Shown: positions 37,623-46,677, counted from the stretch's first letter. The stretch is DNA of 64,000 bases from Muriicola sp. Z0-33 (GCF_026126425.1 NZ_JAFMPW010000002.1:310001-374000), one strand, 5' to 3'. Translations and numbers: made by a program. The notes: generated by a model from the letters alone, not told the origin.

Positions 37623-38153
37623 ATGCAGGGACTATTTTTGATAATCATTAGCACAGTAGTCATGCAATCACATATCATAGTCGACTTTAACAAGGCCAAC
37701 AATCAGGCAAACTGGACCGTTGTTGATGATGTGGTCATGGGAGGCAGATCTGCCGGAAGCTTTTATATCAATGAAAAAGGACAGGGCGTTTTTCATGGGA
37801 AGGTATCCCTGGAAAATAATGGAGGCTTCTCCTCTTTGCGATATCGATTTAAGAAAATTACAACAACTCCTTATACCAAAGTAGTACTCCGGATAAAGGG
37901 AGACGGGAAAACCTATCAGTTCAGGGTTAAAAAAAAATCGACCGATTATTATTCCTATATCAGTTATTTCCAAACATCAAATGACTGGGAAACCATTGAG
38001 CTTCCCTTAAAAGATATGTATCCTACTTTCAGAGGGCGTAAACTGGACAGCCCCAATTACTCGGCCGACGGCATAGAAGAAATTGCATTCTTAATAGGGA
38101 ATAAAAGAGCCGAATCTTTTAAACTAGAGATTGATACCATCTCTTTGAAATGA
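37623..38153 (+). CDS. CIA30 family protein (NADH:ubiquinone oxidoreductase intermediate-associated fold)
   Basis: 176 residues from the ATG at 37623; a GTG at 37614, touching the previous stop, is also in frame. A short hydrophobic N-terminus suggests export. The jelly-roll domain shows the family motifs WTVVDDVVMGGRSAGSF and ENNGGFSSLRYR, then LRIKGDGKTYQFRVK and IEEIAFLIGNKRAESFKLEI. In mitochondria the relatives assist complex I assembly; in bacteria the role is not established and carbohydrate binding is possible. Confidence 0.82.
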   Translation: MQGLFLIIISTVVMQSHIIVDFNKANNQANWTVVDDVVMGGRSAGSFYINEKGQGVFHGKVSLENNGGFSSLRYRFKKITTTPYTKVVLRIKGDGKTYQFRVKKKSTDYYSYISYFQTSNDWETIELPLKDMYPTFRGRKLDSPNYSADGIEEIAFLIGNKRAESFKLEIDTISLK

Positions 38154-38174
38154 AATAAAGTTTATTCTTGCTTG

Positions 38175-38885
38175 TTATTTGTATTTCCTTTTCATTAGTC
38201 TATTAATTCTTGGAGAACTGGTAAACCATAAAGTAAAGCCACTCAATACCGTAAGCAGCCCCAGTAAAGAAAAGATCCTCAACAATGAGGTATTAAAATT
38301 ATCCCGCCCTTTGTAATCCATAGTATGTGTCATCCAAAGGAAGTCGAACCAGCGCCAATTGCGATGCCGCACGGTCTGGAATGCACCATTTTGGACTGCA
38401 ACATACGCCTTAAGGTTTTCTTTGCTCTGATACGAAATTTCATAAGCAGGCAGCGGCCTGCCACGATATTCGTGATGTGGCCCAACTTCTTCGATAAGTT
38501 TAACGGTCGCTACTTTTAGACTCGGTTGCATATATCTTGCGGCCACTTTTAATGCCTCGTTGCTGGTCAACTGCTCCTTTAATTCTCCTGTTATAGCATT
38601 ATACAAGACAGAGGAATTGATCCAGTAATAAGGTGCTTCGGCAATTTCCAAAAGTTCCATGGAAGAAACCTTCTCAATATCCTTAATTTCTGATATTCCC
38701 AGTAATCCTGTAAAGGAAGTAGATACCGGAGGTAATTGTTTAAAATGATCCCCGTGAATTTCATCGATGTCTGTCCAGCTGAAATAAAGTCCGCTAATGG
38801 TCCACATTAAAAATTGAATCCCCAGAAATACGCCCAGATACCTATGAATCTTGCGAATTTTTACTGCTGCATGTCTTTTTACCAT
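38175..38885 (-). CDS. PepSY domain membrane protein
   Basis: 236 residues. An N-terminal helix with HRYLGVFLGIQFLMWTISGLYFSW, two PepSY-like repeats (about 80-180, with GELKEQLTSNEALKVA) and a C-terminal membrane helix (LLRIFSLLGLLTVLSGFTLW). This layout matches short PepSY-TM proteins linked to iron or copper reductases and flavinylated redox systems. The start is 4 bp after the CDF transporter stop, so it ends the copA-CDF-PepSY operon. Confidence 0.83.
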   Translation of the reverse strand: MVKRHAAVKIRKIHRYLGVFLGIQFLMWTISGLYFSWTDIDEIHGDHFKQLPPVSTSFTGLLGISEIKDIEKVSSMELLEIAEAPYYWINSSVLYNAITGELKEQLTSNEALKVAARYMQPSLKVATVKLIEEVGPHHEYRGRPLPAYEISYQSKENLKAYVAVQNGAFQTVRHRNWRWFDFLWMTHTMDYKGRDNFNTSLLRIFSLLGLLTVLSGFTLWFTSSPRINRLMKRKYK

Positions 38886-38889
38886 TTTA

Positions 38890-39678
38890 TTAGCCTAATT
38901 TTAATATATTCTTTGCCCCCTGAATCACAATAACAAAAACAATTCCGCCTACAATCAAATCCGGAATTTGAGATTTGGTCAACAGCACTAAGATTCCTGC
39001 CATAATAACTCCTGTATTTATAATAATGTCATTGGACGTGAAAATCATACTGGCACGCATATGTGCTTCCTTGCTTTTTGATTTTTGTAATATAGTCAGA
39101 CAAACCACATTGGCCATCAACGCCAAAATTGAAACTATGATCATTGTTCTAAAATCTGGAACTTCTACGGGGAAAAGAAAACGTCTCAGAACTTCAAAAA
39201 ATCCAATTACTGCCAATACTATTTGAAAATACCCTGCTATTTTAGCTATACTCTTTTTTCTTAATATTGAACCCCCCACGGCCAAAAGACTTAGGCTATA
39301 TACAAAAGAATCCGCAAGCATATCCAAACTGTCCGCAACAAGACCCATTGAGTTTGACAACAAACCTGTTGTCATTTCCAGAATAAAGAAAATGGCATTA
39401 ATGACTAATACTGTCCAAAGTACTTTTCTCTGACTTATAGAATCATCCGATATAGTTTCTGTTGTTCTTTCAGATGCAATTAACTGCTCATCAAATTTAA
39501 GCTCGGAAATTTCATTGTGTATTTCCTCTATATTTCCATTATGGTAAACCGTTAGTTTTCTATTCGGAATATCAAAATTAAGTTTTATGATTTGCCTGAT
39601 AGATTGGAGTTTTATCCGAATCATAGCCTCTTCAGATGGGCAATCCATTTTTGATATTTTGAAAACTGACTTATTCAA
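38890..39678 (-). CDS. Cation diffusion facilitator transporter with N-terminal HMA-like domain
   Basis: 262 residues. Residues 1-70 look like a heavy-metal-associated domain, but the usual CxxC is reduced to a single cysteine (MDCPSEE). Five or six membrane segments follow, with the CDF metal site in GLVADSLDMLADSFVYSLSL and a second polar helix with FTSNDIIINTG. The C-terminal cytoplasmic domain normal for CDF proteins is absent. It probably exports a divalent metal using the proton gradient. It lies 23 bp after copA and 4 bp before the PepSY gene. Confidence 0.85.
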   Translation of the reverse strand: MNKSVFKISKMDCPSEEAMIRIKLQSIRQIIKLNFDIPNRKLTVYHNGNIEEIHNEISELKFDEQLIASERTTETISDDSISQRKVLWTVLVINAIFFILEMTTGLLSNSMGLVADSLDMLADSFVYSLSLLAVGGSILRKKSIAKIAGYFQIVLAVIGFFEVLRRFLFPVEVPDFRTMIIVSILALMANVVCLTILQKSKSKEAHMRASMIFTSNDIIINTGVIMAGILVLLTKSQIPDLIVGGIVFVIVIQGAKNILKLG

Positions 39679-39701
39679 CTTTTTTAAATATTTGGTGCAC
39701 G

Positions 39702-42203
39702 TCAGCCAATAGATGCTGTCCTCAACCTCAGCGCATTTGCTATGACCGAAACAGAACTAAAGCTCATAGCCGCTGCGGCAATCATGGGTGATAGTAAAAT
39801 CCCGAAGAAAGGGAATAAAACCCCTGCAGCGATAGGTACGCCAAGCGTATTATACACTAAAGCAAAGAACAGGTTCTGCTTAATGTTTTTCATTACTTTA
39901 TTGCTAAGGTTCCTGGCCTTGACGATACCCTTTAAATCTCCCTTTACCAGGGTAATCCCGGCACTTTCTATAGCAACATCTGTTCCGGTACCCATGGCAA
40001 TGCCAACATCGGCCCTGGCCAGGGCCGGAGCATCATTAATACCATCACCAGCCATAGCAACTATATGGCCTTTATCCTGAAGCCGTTCTACTTCCTTTAA
40101 CTTATCTGCCGGGAGCATGGCTGCTTGAAAATCTGATAGCTGCAGTTCCCTGGCCACTGCGTATGCTGTATTTGGGTTATCTCCGGTAAGCATAATCACA
40201 TTGATTCCCTTATCAGTTAGCATTTTAATGGCCATTTTGCTCGTCTTTTTTATTTTATCTGCAATGACCACAAACCCCACTACTTCTTTATCTACCGCCA
40301 GAAAAGCAACAGTTTTACCCTGCTGTTGATATTCTTCAGCCTTATCCTCTATAGCTGAGGACAAAATTGCACCGGAGTATGCCATCATTTTGTCATTTCC
40401 AAGAGAGATGATCTTACTATTTATTTCACCTTCAACACCCATTCCTGCTACTGCCCTGAACTTTTCAGCTTTCAAATATTTTACTCCTTTTGCTCTTCCA
40501 TAGTTCACAGTAGCCGCCGCCAGGGGATGCTCACTCATCTGATTCAACGATACTATATATTCCAGTGCTTTTTCTTCCGTTAAAATAGCCGTATTTGTTT
40601 CAATGGTTTCTACCGTCGGCTGGCCTTCGGTAATGGTTCCGGTCTTATCTATGATAAGGGTATCTACCTTAGCCATTCTCTCTAGAGCAGCAGCGTTTTT
40701 AATCAATACCCCATTCTGTGCACCCTTCCCAACGCCCACCATAACAGACATCGGGGTGGCCAGGCCAAGCGCACATGGGCAGGCAATAATTAAAACAGCA
40801 ATGGCATTAACAAGGGCATAAACATAGGCCGGTTCTGGCCCAAACAGCGCCCAAATCACAAAAGTGATGATGGCAATCAGGACCACAATTGGCACAAAAT
40901 ATCCGGAAACTTTATCGGCCAGATGCTGAATAGGAGCCTTACTCCTACTGGCATCATTGACCATTTGTATTATTTGCGAAAGTAGGGTGTCCGCACCTAC
41001 TTTTTCTGCCTTCATCAAAAAGGAAAGGTTGCCATTTATAGTTCCGCTGATTACCTTATCTCCTACGTTTTTATAAACTGGAATGGGTTCCCCACTAATC
41101 ATAGATTCATCTACCGAGGCCTCTCCTTCGGTTAAAATTCCGTCTACAGCAATTTTATCTCCAGGTTTTACTCTTAAGATATTACCTGGTACAATCTCAT
41201 CAATCCCGATTACTTCTTCGGCTCCGTCCCTAATCCTTATCGCAGTGTTTGGAGCCAGTTTTAAAAGTTCTTTTACAGCAGAATTTGTTTTACTATGGGC
41301 TCTTGCTTCTAACAGCTGTCCTAAAAGCACCAGTGTCAGGATAACTGCTGCCGCTTCAAAATAGACATGTACACTACCAGAAGGGGTCTTAAACTGCGCC
41401 GGGAAGAAATCTGGAAAAAACATCCCAAAGACACTAAAGCACCAGGCAACTCCCGCACCAATTCCAATGAGAGTAAACATATTGAGGTTCCAGGTTTTTA
41501 TAGACCTGTAAGCGCGCTCAAAAAACATCCAACTCGCATAAAAGACTACGGATAATGAAAGTCCAAACTGTATCCAGTTCCAGTATTTCTGGTCCATAAT
41601 ATTGTACAGGGGATTGCCCTCGAGCATTTCAGACATGGCAATTAAGAATATGGGCAAGGTAAAGACAGTGGCTATCCAAAATTTCCTTAGCAAATTTTTA
41701 TATGTCTGTTCTTCCGCAGAAGGTCCGGGTTGCACAGGCACAAGATCCATACCACAGACAGGACAGTCTCCCGGATCATCTTTTATGATCTCGGGATGCA
41801 TGGGGCATGTCCATTTTCTGGACGTGCCAGCCGCTAGGGATTGTTCTTCCACTAAATCCATCCCGCATACAGGGCAATCTCCGGCCTGGTCATATGTTTT
41901 GTCCCCTTCACAGTGCATGGGGCAGTAAAATGTACCGGTACCTTTACCCCTAGGTTTTTGGGCCTTCTTCTCCTTTTCTAAATTATGTTCCCCGGGCATA
42001 TGGATACTATACCGCCCACCGTCATTTTCCAAAACATTTTGAAATTTTTCAAGGGCAATATGGCTCTCCATTTCAATGGATGCCACGGCTTCTTCTAAAT
42101 CAACATTTACTTTTAGAACGCCTTCAACCCTGGAAAGTGCCTCCTCTACATGTTGCCTGCAGCCATTGCAGGTCATTCCGTGTATGTGATAGCTGTGTTT
42201 CAT
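39702..42203 (-). CDS. copA: Copper-translocating P-type ATPase
   Basis: 833 residues. An HMA domain with MTCNGC (Cys12, Cys15) is followed by two heavy-metal-binding zinc-ribbon-like motifs at about 93-118 and 132-158 (each CPMH ... GDCPVCGMDLV). Eight membrane helices include the ion-site CPCALG. The catalytic loop has DKTGTITEG with the phosphorylated Asp, and GDGINDAPAL. The P1B-1 features indicate Cu+ export from the cytosol. It is first in a minus-strand operon with the CDF and PepSY genes, and divergent from the Crp/Fnr regulator across a 374 bp gap. Confidence 0.95.
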   Translation of the reverse strand: MKHSYHIHGMTCNGCRQHVEEALSRVEGVLKVNVDLEEAVASIEMESHIALEKFQNVLENDGGRYSIHMPGEHNLEKEKKAQKPRGKGTGTFYCPMHCEGDKTYDQAGDCPVCGMDLVEEQSLAAGTSRKWTCPMHPEIIKDDPGDCPVCGMDLVPVQPGPSAEEQTYKNLLRKFWIATVFTLPIFLIAMSEMLEGNPLYNIMDQKYWNWIQFGLSLSVVFYASWMFFERAYRSIKTWNLNMFTLIGIGAGVAWCFSVFGMFFPDFFPAQFKTPSGSVHVYFEAAAVILTLVLLGQLLEARAHSKTNSAVKELLKLAPNTAIRIRDGAEEVIGIDEIVPGNILRVKPGDKIAVDGILTEGEASVDESMISGEPIPVYKNVGDKVISGTINGNLSFLMKAEKVGADTLLSQIIQMVNDASRSKAPIQHLADKVSGYFVPIVVLIAIITFVIWALFGPEPAYVYALVNAIAVLIIACPCALGLATPMSVMVGVGKGAQNGVLIKNAAALERMAKVDTLIIDKTGTITEGQPTVETIETNTAILTEEKALEYIVSLNQMSEHPLAAATVNYGRAKGVKYLKAEKFRAVAGMGVEGEINSKIISLGNDKMMAYSGAILSSAIEDKAEEYQQQGKTVAFLAVDKEVVGFVVIADKIKKTSKMAIKMLTDKGINVIMLTGDNPNTAYAVARELQLSDFQAAMLPADKLKEVERLQDKGHIVAMAGDGINDAPALARADVGIAMGTGTDVAIESAGITLVKGDLKGIVKARNLSNKVMKNIKQNLFFALVYNTLGVPIAAGVLFPFFGILLSPMIAAAAMSFSSVSVIANALRLRTASIG

Positions 42204-42577
42204 AAGTTAAGAGATCAATGCGCGATACTAATTTGCCTGATTGTTATAACAGGTCTTTCACCTGCAGCAGCTTGGAATAGTAAAGCATACTTCGGTAAAT
42301 TCCATGTAAAAATACTATATGCTTTATCGAATAAAAAATTGGCTGTAAATAAAGGTCTTAAGTGTTATCGCAATTGTAGTTTTGTACAATTTTAATACAC
42401 CTCTGGATCTATCATTTTATTGGGTCCTTAGGCCGTATCAATTGTAGTTTATATCTTAACTTTGTTATTGTATCAACAGGTTTAAGTATTTGCTATAAAT
42501 AGGTCCCCTGAAATCTATTTGGCAACATCTTGATAAACACATCAAACCAGTCATAAAGGGCTAAAAATAATTTTAAA
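42204..42577. other. 374-bp divergent intergenic region, copA / crp-like
   Basis: It holds the -7 element of the regulator gene (42457) and a small palindrome tgttataaca near 42240. No copA promoter, gene, RNA or GTAAC-N4-GTTAC operator was seen. Confidence 0.5.
42457..42464 (+). promoter_or_regulatory. Candidate -7 promoter element of the Crp/Fnr regulator (TAACTTTG)
   Basis: Exact TAnnTTTG match, giving a leader of about 110 bp. The sequence 29.5 bp upstream (ggtccttaggcc) is not the operator found before the neighbouring sulfur genes, so self-activation is not indicated. Confidence 0.5.
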
Positions 42578-43210
42578 ATGATTGAAGCATTAAAGGAAAG
42601 TTACGGTCATATTTTTGAAGATGCTCTGATAAATGAGATTGCCGAAGTGGGGTCTTTTAAGGAAGTCCCCGAGGGCTATAAACTTATGGATATAGGGCAG
42701 TATATTAAGGCAATGCCCTTACTCATTTCAGGGGCCATTAAAGTAATGCGTGAAGATAAAGACAGTGATGAACTATTGCTTTATTACCTGGAAAAAGGAG
42801 ACACCTGTTCTATGACCCTGACCTGCTGTATGGGTGATGCCATAAGCGAAATCAGGGCAATTGCAGAAATGGATACCACTTTAATCATGGTACCTATTCA
42901 AAAAATGGATGAGTGGACGGCCAAATACAAGTCCTGGAGGAATTTTGTGTTCGATAGTTATCACCACCGCCTCAATGAACTACTGCAAACGCTAGATAGT
43001 ATTGCTTTTGATAAAATGGATATGAGGCTTGTCAGCTACCTGAAAGAAAAGGCCAGAATTAATAAGGAAGATATCATCCACAATACCCATCAGGAGATCG
43101 CCTATGATCTGCATAGCTCCAGAGTAGTAATTTCCAGACTTCTTAAAAAACTGGAGCAAATGGGGAAAATTGAACTGCACCGTAATTATATTAAAATTTT
43201 GGAATTATAA
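42578..43210 (+). CDS. Crp/Fnr family transcriptional regulator (candidate sulfur-module regulator)
   Basis: 210 residues. The cyclic-nucleotide-binding-like domain (about 15-125) contains GDTCSMTLTCCMGD with three cysteines at the position where such proteins sense ligands. The C-terminal winged helix (about 145-210) has THQEIAYDLHSSRVVISRLL as recognition region. The N-terminal cysteine cluster of FNR iron-sulfur proteins is absent. It lies immediately before the sulfur genes, and three units of that module carry identical palindromes at class II activator position. I infer that it activates them in response to sulfide, persulfide or redox state through the cysteines; this is a hypothesis. 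Confidence 0.88.
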   Translation: MIEALKESYGHIFEDALINEIAEVGSFKEVPEGYKLMDIGQYIKAMPLLISGAIKVMREDKDSDELLLYYLEKGDTCSMTLTCCMGDAISEIRAIAEMDTTLIMVPIQKMDEWTAKYKSWRNFVFDSYHHRLNELLQTLDSIAFDKMDMRLVSYLKEKARINKEDIIHNTHQEIAYDLHSSRVVISRLLKKLEQMGKIELHRNYIKILEL

Positions 43211-43216
43211 GCCTGT

Positions 43217-43230
43217 GTAACTTAAGTTAC
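43217..43230 (+). promoter_or_regulatory. Operator GTAACTTAAGTTAC (SulP promoter)
   Basis: A perfect 14-bp palindrome of the form GTAAC-N4-GTTAC. Its centre (43223.5) is 29.5 bp before a -7 element TATTTTTG at 43253-43260, which puts it about 42 bp before the expected transcription start. The SulP start codon is at 43279. Confidence 0.8.
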
Positions 43231-43252
43231 TGTCTGTGGCATCTATAGGCGC

Positions 43253-43260
43253 TATTTTTG
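43253..43260 (+). promoter_or_regulatory. -7 promoter element (TATTTTTG) of the SulP gene
   Basis: Exact TAnnTTTG match downstream of the operator at 43217, 18 bp before the start codon. No -33 element is obvious, as expected for an activator-dependent promoter. Confidence 0.65.
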
Positions 43261-43278
43261 TGCTCAAATTCTGTATTG

Positions 43279-45012
43279 ATGCTCAAACGTTATTTTCCAA
43301 TACTTCAATGGCTCCCAGACTACAAAAAGGCCAGCCTTCCTGGCGATATTAGTGCCGGGCTGACCGTAGGCATCATGCTTATCCCCCAGGGTATGGCTTA
43401 TGCCATGATTGCGGGCTTGCCCCCGGTATTTGGGCTTTATGCATCACTCATTCCACAAATTATCTATGCCTTAATGGGCACTTCAAGGCAGCTAGCAGTA
43501 GGACCTGTTGCCATGGATTCATTACTGGTGGCTTCCGGGCTGGGTGCTTTGGCCCTTTCGGGTATAGAAGAGTATATTGCAATGGCCATTTTTCTGGCCC
43601 TGTTCATGGGGGTAATTCAACTGGGTTTGGGGTTGCTGAGAATGGGTTTTCTGGTTAATTTTTTATCTAAACCTGCTATCAGTGGATTTACCTCTGCAGC
43701 CGCGATTATCATAGGGTTGAGCCAGCTAAAACACTTATTAGGCATCGATATTGAACGCAGTAACCAGATACATATCCTTTTAAAAAACGCCTTTAATAAT
43801 ATTTCAGACACGAACATTATTACCCTTGTAATAGGACTAGCAGCGATACTGTTTATTAAAACACTAAAGCAAATCCATAATCGGCTTCCCGGGGCTTTAC
43901 TTATTGTAGCACTGGGCATATTCAGTGTGTATGTTTTCGGACTGCATCAACTTGGGGTTCAGATTGTAGGGGAGGTTCCAAAAGGACTACCAGCGCTTAC
44001 CACGCCAAGGATAGACCTGTCAAGGGTTTCAGAATTACTTCCTATAGCATTGACACTTGCACTGATTGCTTTTATGGAAGCCATATCAGTGGCCAAGGCA
44101 GTTGAAGAAAAACATGATGATTACGAAGTAGATGCCAATCAGGAACTCATTGCCCTTGGGACTTCAAATATAGTAGGTTCATTTTTTCAGTCATACCCTA
44201 CCACCGGGGGTTTCTCCAGAACGGCAGTAAATGAGCAATCCGGGGCAAAAACTGGTATAGCTCCTATGGTAAGTGCTTTGGTCGTAGGGCTTACATTATT
44301 ATTCCTTACCCCAATATTCTATTATTTGCCTAATGCTGTGCTGGCAGCAATTATTATGGTAGCGGTTTTTGGGCTGATCGACTTTAAATACCCTGTAACC
44401 CTTTTTAAACACAGAAGGGATGAATTTTTCGTTTTGCTCGTTACTTTTATGACAACTCTTGGGATTGGAATTAAGGAAGGTATACTGCTGGGAGTACTCA
44501 TTTCGTTACTGCTGCTGGTATACAGAACCTCCAGGCCCCATATAGCTGTACTGGGACGAATCAGAAATACTAACTACTTTAAAAATGTGGCGAGGTTTCC
44601 ACAAGACACAGAAACCTTCAAAGAATTTCTCATTCTTCGTTTTGATGCCCAACTCTATTTTGGTAACAGAGAATACTTTAAAAAAGAACTTTTAAAACAA
44701 ATCCGCGGTAGAGAGCAAGACCTGAGATATGTCATTCTGAATGCAGAAGCCATTAATTATATTGACAGCAGTGCCGTACATATGCTACGGCAAATAATAA
44801 ATGAGCTAAAAAACAGAGAGATAAAATTTCTGGTATCAGGGGCGATAGGACCCATCAGGGATATCTTTTATACCAGCGGTTTAATAGAAGATATTGGAAA
44901 GGAGAACTTATTCGTAAAGACAACTGAGGCTTTTGAACATTGTAAGACCCTGAGCCAAAAAAGCGCGATTGAAGAAAAGATTACGCTGCAATCAAAAAAA
45001 ATACTTATGTAA
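43279..45012 (+). CDS. SulP family inorganic anion transporter with STAS domain
   Basis: 577 residues from the ATG at 43279; the TTG at 43258 lies inside the -7 element. About eleven membrane segments contain the SulP hallmarks LTVGIMLIPQGMAYAMIAGL and PTTGGFSRTAVNEQSGAKT. The C-terminal STAS domain (about 440-560) has LRFDAQLYFGN and LNAEAINYIDSSAVHML. SulP proteins carry sulfate, bicarbonate or other oxyanions; given the neighbours, sulfate, sulfite or thiosulfate is likely. The stop codon lies inside the next operator (45009-45022). Confidence 0.92.
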   Translation: MLKRYFPILQWLPDYKKASLPGDISAGLTVGIMLIPQGMAYAMIAGLPPVFGLYASLIPQIIYALMGTSRQLAVGPVAMDSLLVASGLGALALSGIEEYIAMAIFLALFMGVIQLGLGLLRMGFLVNFLSKPAISGFTSAAAIIIGLSQLKHLLGIDIERSNQIHILLKNAFNNISDTNIITLVIGLAAILFIKTLKQIHNRLPGALLIVALGIFSVYVFGLHQLGVQIVGEVPKGLPALTTPRIDLSRVSELLPIALTLALIAFMEAISVAKAVEEKHDDYEVDANQELIALGTSNIVGSFFQSYPTTGGFSRTAVNEQSGAKTGIAPMVSALVVGLTLLFLTPIFYYLPNAVLAAIIMVAVFGLIDFKYPVTLFKHRRDEFFVLLVTFMTTLGIGIKEGILLGVLISLLLLVYRTSRPHIAVLGRIRNTNYFKNVARFPQDTETFKEFLILRFDAQLYFGNREYFKKELLKQIRGREQDLRYVILNAEAINYIDSSAVHMLRQIINELKNREIKFLVSGAIGPIRDIFYTSGLIEDIGKENLFVKTTEAFEHCKTLSQKSAIEEKITLQSKKILM

Positions 45013-45022
45013 CCTAAGTCAC
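45009..45022 (+). promoter_or_regulatory. Operator GTAACCTAAGTCAC (MBL-rhodanese promoter)
   Basis: A near-palindrome with one mismatch to GTAAC-N4-GTTAC, overlapping the SulP stop codon. Its centre (45015.5) is 29.5 bp before the -7 element at 45045, identical to the spacing at the SulP promoter. Confidence 0.8.
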
Positions 45023-45044
45023 TGTATATTAATTATTACGAAGC

Positions 45045-45052
45045 TAAATTTG
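45045..45052 (+). promoter_or_regulatory. -7 promoter element (TAAATTTG) of the MBL-rhodanese gene
   Basis: Exact TAnnTTTG match, 27 bp before the start codon at 45080. Confidence 0.65.
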
Positions 45053-45079
45053 CTTCATTAACCTTAAAAAAACAAATAG

Positions 45080-46492
45080 ATGAAAGTAGAACAGATTTAT
45101 ACCGGATGTTTAGCACATGCCGCGTATTATATAGAAAGTAAAGGAGTAGCAGCAGTTTTTGATCCCCTAAGAGAAGTTCAGCCTTATATGGACAGGGCTC
45201 AAAAAGATAATGCAAAAATTAAATATGTTTTTGAAACTCATTTTCATGCCGATTTTGTTAGTGGTCACCTGGATTTGCAGAAGAAAGCGGGAGCTGAAAT
45301 TGTATTTGGACCCGGGGCAAAGCCCGCCTATGAGGCTACTACAGCAAAAGACGGACAGATCTTTGAGGTTGGCGATTATAAAGTAAAAGTGATCCATACA
45401 CCAGGCCACACCATGGAAAGTACTACTTACCTCTTAATAGATGAAAATGGCAAGGAACATGGAATTATTACCGGCGACACCTTATTTATTGGGGATGTAG
45501 GCCGGCCAGACCTTGCACAACATGTGGTGTCAGACCTGACCGAGGAAAAACTTGCAGGACATTTATTTGATTCTCTTCGGAACAAAATCATGCCCTTATC
45601 AGATGATCTAATTGTTTATCCTAACCATGGAGCAGGTTCTGCATGTGGAAAAATGATGAGTAAGGAAACCACAGATACCCTGGGGCATCAAAAAGAAGTG
45701 AATTATGCTTTAAGAGCGGATATGACTAAGGAGGAGTTTATAAAGGAATTGCTCACCGGGCTTACCGCCCCTCCCGGATACTTTCCACAGAATGTTTTGA
45801 TGAATATTAAAGGTTATGATAGCCTGGATAAGGTTATGGACCGCGCCAAAACGGGCTTTACTCCCGAGGCATTTGAGGCCGCCGCTAATGAAACAGCTGC
45901 ACTGGTGTTAGATACACGAGACGCCGAAGATTTTGCTCAAGGGTTTATCCCTAATAGTATTAACATTGGCCTGGAAGGAAGTTTTGCCATGTGGGTAGGT
46001 GAAATGATCCCGGATGTAAAGCAGGAAATTCTCCTTATAACTTATCCCGGGAAAGAAGAGGAGGCCATTACCAGATTATCCAGGGTAGGTTACGACCACG
46101 TCATTGGCTATCTGAAGAACGGATTTAGCTCCTGGAAAGATTCGGGGAAAGATTTTGAAACTTCGCAACGAATAACGGCGAAAGCCCTGGAGGAAAAAGC
46201 CAAATCAGAACTTCCAATATTTGATGTGCGTAAAAAGAGCGAGTACGACTCTGAGCATCTGATAGGCGCTATAAATGTTCCTCTTAATCAAATTAATCAG
46301 CATTTGGCCCAGTTTCCAAAAGACCAATATTTTGCAATGTATTGTGGTGGTGGGTACAGAAGTATGATTGTGTCCTCTATTTTAAAACAGAGAGGATGGA
46401 CCAATTTCGCAGATGTTGTCGGAGGTTTTGAAGAAATAGCAAAAACAGGTATGGAGAAATCTGAATATATCTGTCCTTCTACAATGCTATAA
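45080..46492 (+). CDS. Persulfide dioxygenase-like MBL protein fused to two rhodanese domains
   Basis: 470 residues. The metallo-beta-lactamase domain (about 1-240) has THFHADFVSGH (His54, His56, Asp58), His110 in HTPGHT and Asp133 in TGDTLF: the ETHE1-type mononuclear iron set, where the second metal site is not used. Two rhodanese domains follow (about 260-360 and 370-465). The first has lost its cysteine (LLITYPG); the second keeps Cys422 in YCGGGYRS. ETHE1 relatives oxidise glutathione persulfide to sulfite. It probably removes persulfide made by the SQR-like enzyme at 48535. Confidence 0.92.
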   Translation: MKVEQIYTGCLAHAAYYIESKGVAAVFDPLREVQPYMDRAQKDNAKIKYVFETHFHADFVSGHLDLQKKAGAEIVFGPGAKPAYEATTAKDGQIFEVGDYKVKVIHTPGHTMESTTYLLIDENGKEHGIITGDTLFIGDVGRPDLAQHVVSDLTEEKLAGHLFDSLRNKIMPLSDDLIVYPNHGAGSACGKMMSKETTDTLGHQKEVNYALRADMTKEEFIKELLTGLTAPPGYFPQNVLMNIKGYDSLDKVMDRAKTGFTPEAFEAAANETAALVLDTRDAEDFAQGFIPNSINIGLEGSFAMWVGEMIPDVKQEILLITYPGKEEEAITRLSRVGYDHVIGYLKNGFSSWKDSGKDFETSQRITAKALEEKAKSELPIFDVRKKSEYDSEHLIGAINVPLNQINQHLAQFPKDQYFAMYCGGGYRSMIVSSILKQRGWTNFADVVGGFEEIAKTGMEKSEYICPSTML

Positions 46493-46513
46493 ATTAGAAG
46501 CACTATCCATTAA

Positions 46514-46547
46514 GAAACGGTCCGCCTGTCTGTTGACGGGCCGTTTC
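46514..46547 (+). terminator. Possible terminator hairpin after the MBL-rhodanese gene
   Basis: gaaacgg pairs with ccgtttc around a partly paired GC-rich interior. The T run after it is poor, so termination is uncertain. Confidence 0.45.
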
Positions 46548-46615
46548 CTGATGTAGTTTTATAAAAGCTACGGGCTTAATTCTAATACAATATTAATGTT
46601 GTTTTTATGTGATAA

Positions 46616-46629
46616 ATGATATTAATCAC
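46616..46629 (+). promoter_or_regulatory. FNR-like operator ATGAT-ATTA-ATCAC (rhodanese promoter)
   Basis: TGAT-N4-ATCA is the FNR/CRP-class half-site arrangement; a wider TGTGAT...ATCACA dyad (46608-46630) overlaps it. The centre (46622.5) is 29.5 bp before the TACCTTTA element at 46652-46659, the same distance as at the three GTAAC operators. Confidence 0.6.
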
Positions 46630-46651
46630 ATTTCACTTGCAACAGGCAATG

Positions 46652-46659
46652 TACCTTTA
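46652..46659 (+). promoter_or_regulatory. -7-like promoter element (TACCTTTA) of the rhodanese gene
   Basis: Matches TAnnTTTG except for the last base. It lies 18 bp before the start codon at 46678. Confidence 0.5.
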
Positions 46660-46677
46660 ACTAATTAAATTTATTCC

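Noticed and set aside
42421-42434. ggtccttaggcc before the Crp/Fnr gene as a self-operator
   Set aside because: It lacks the GTAAC/GTTAC arms and is not shared with the other promoters.
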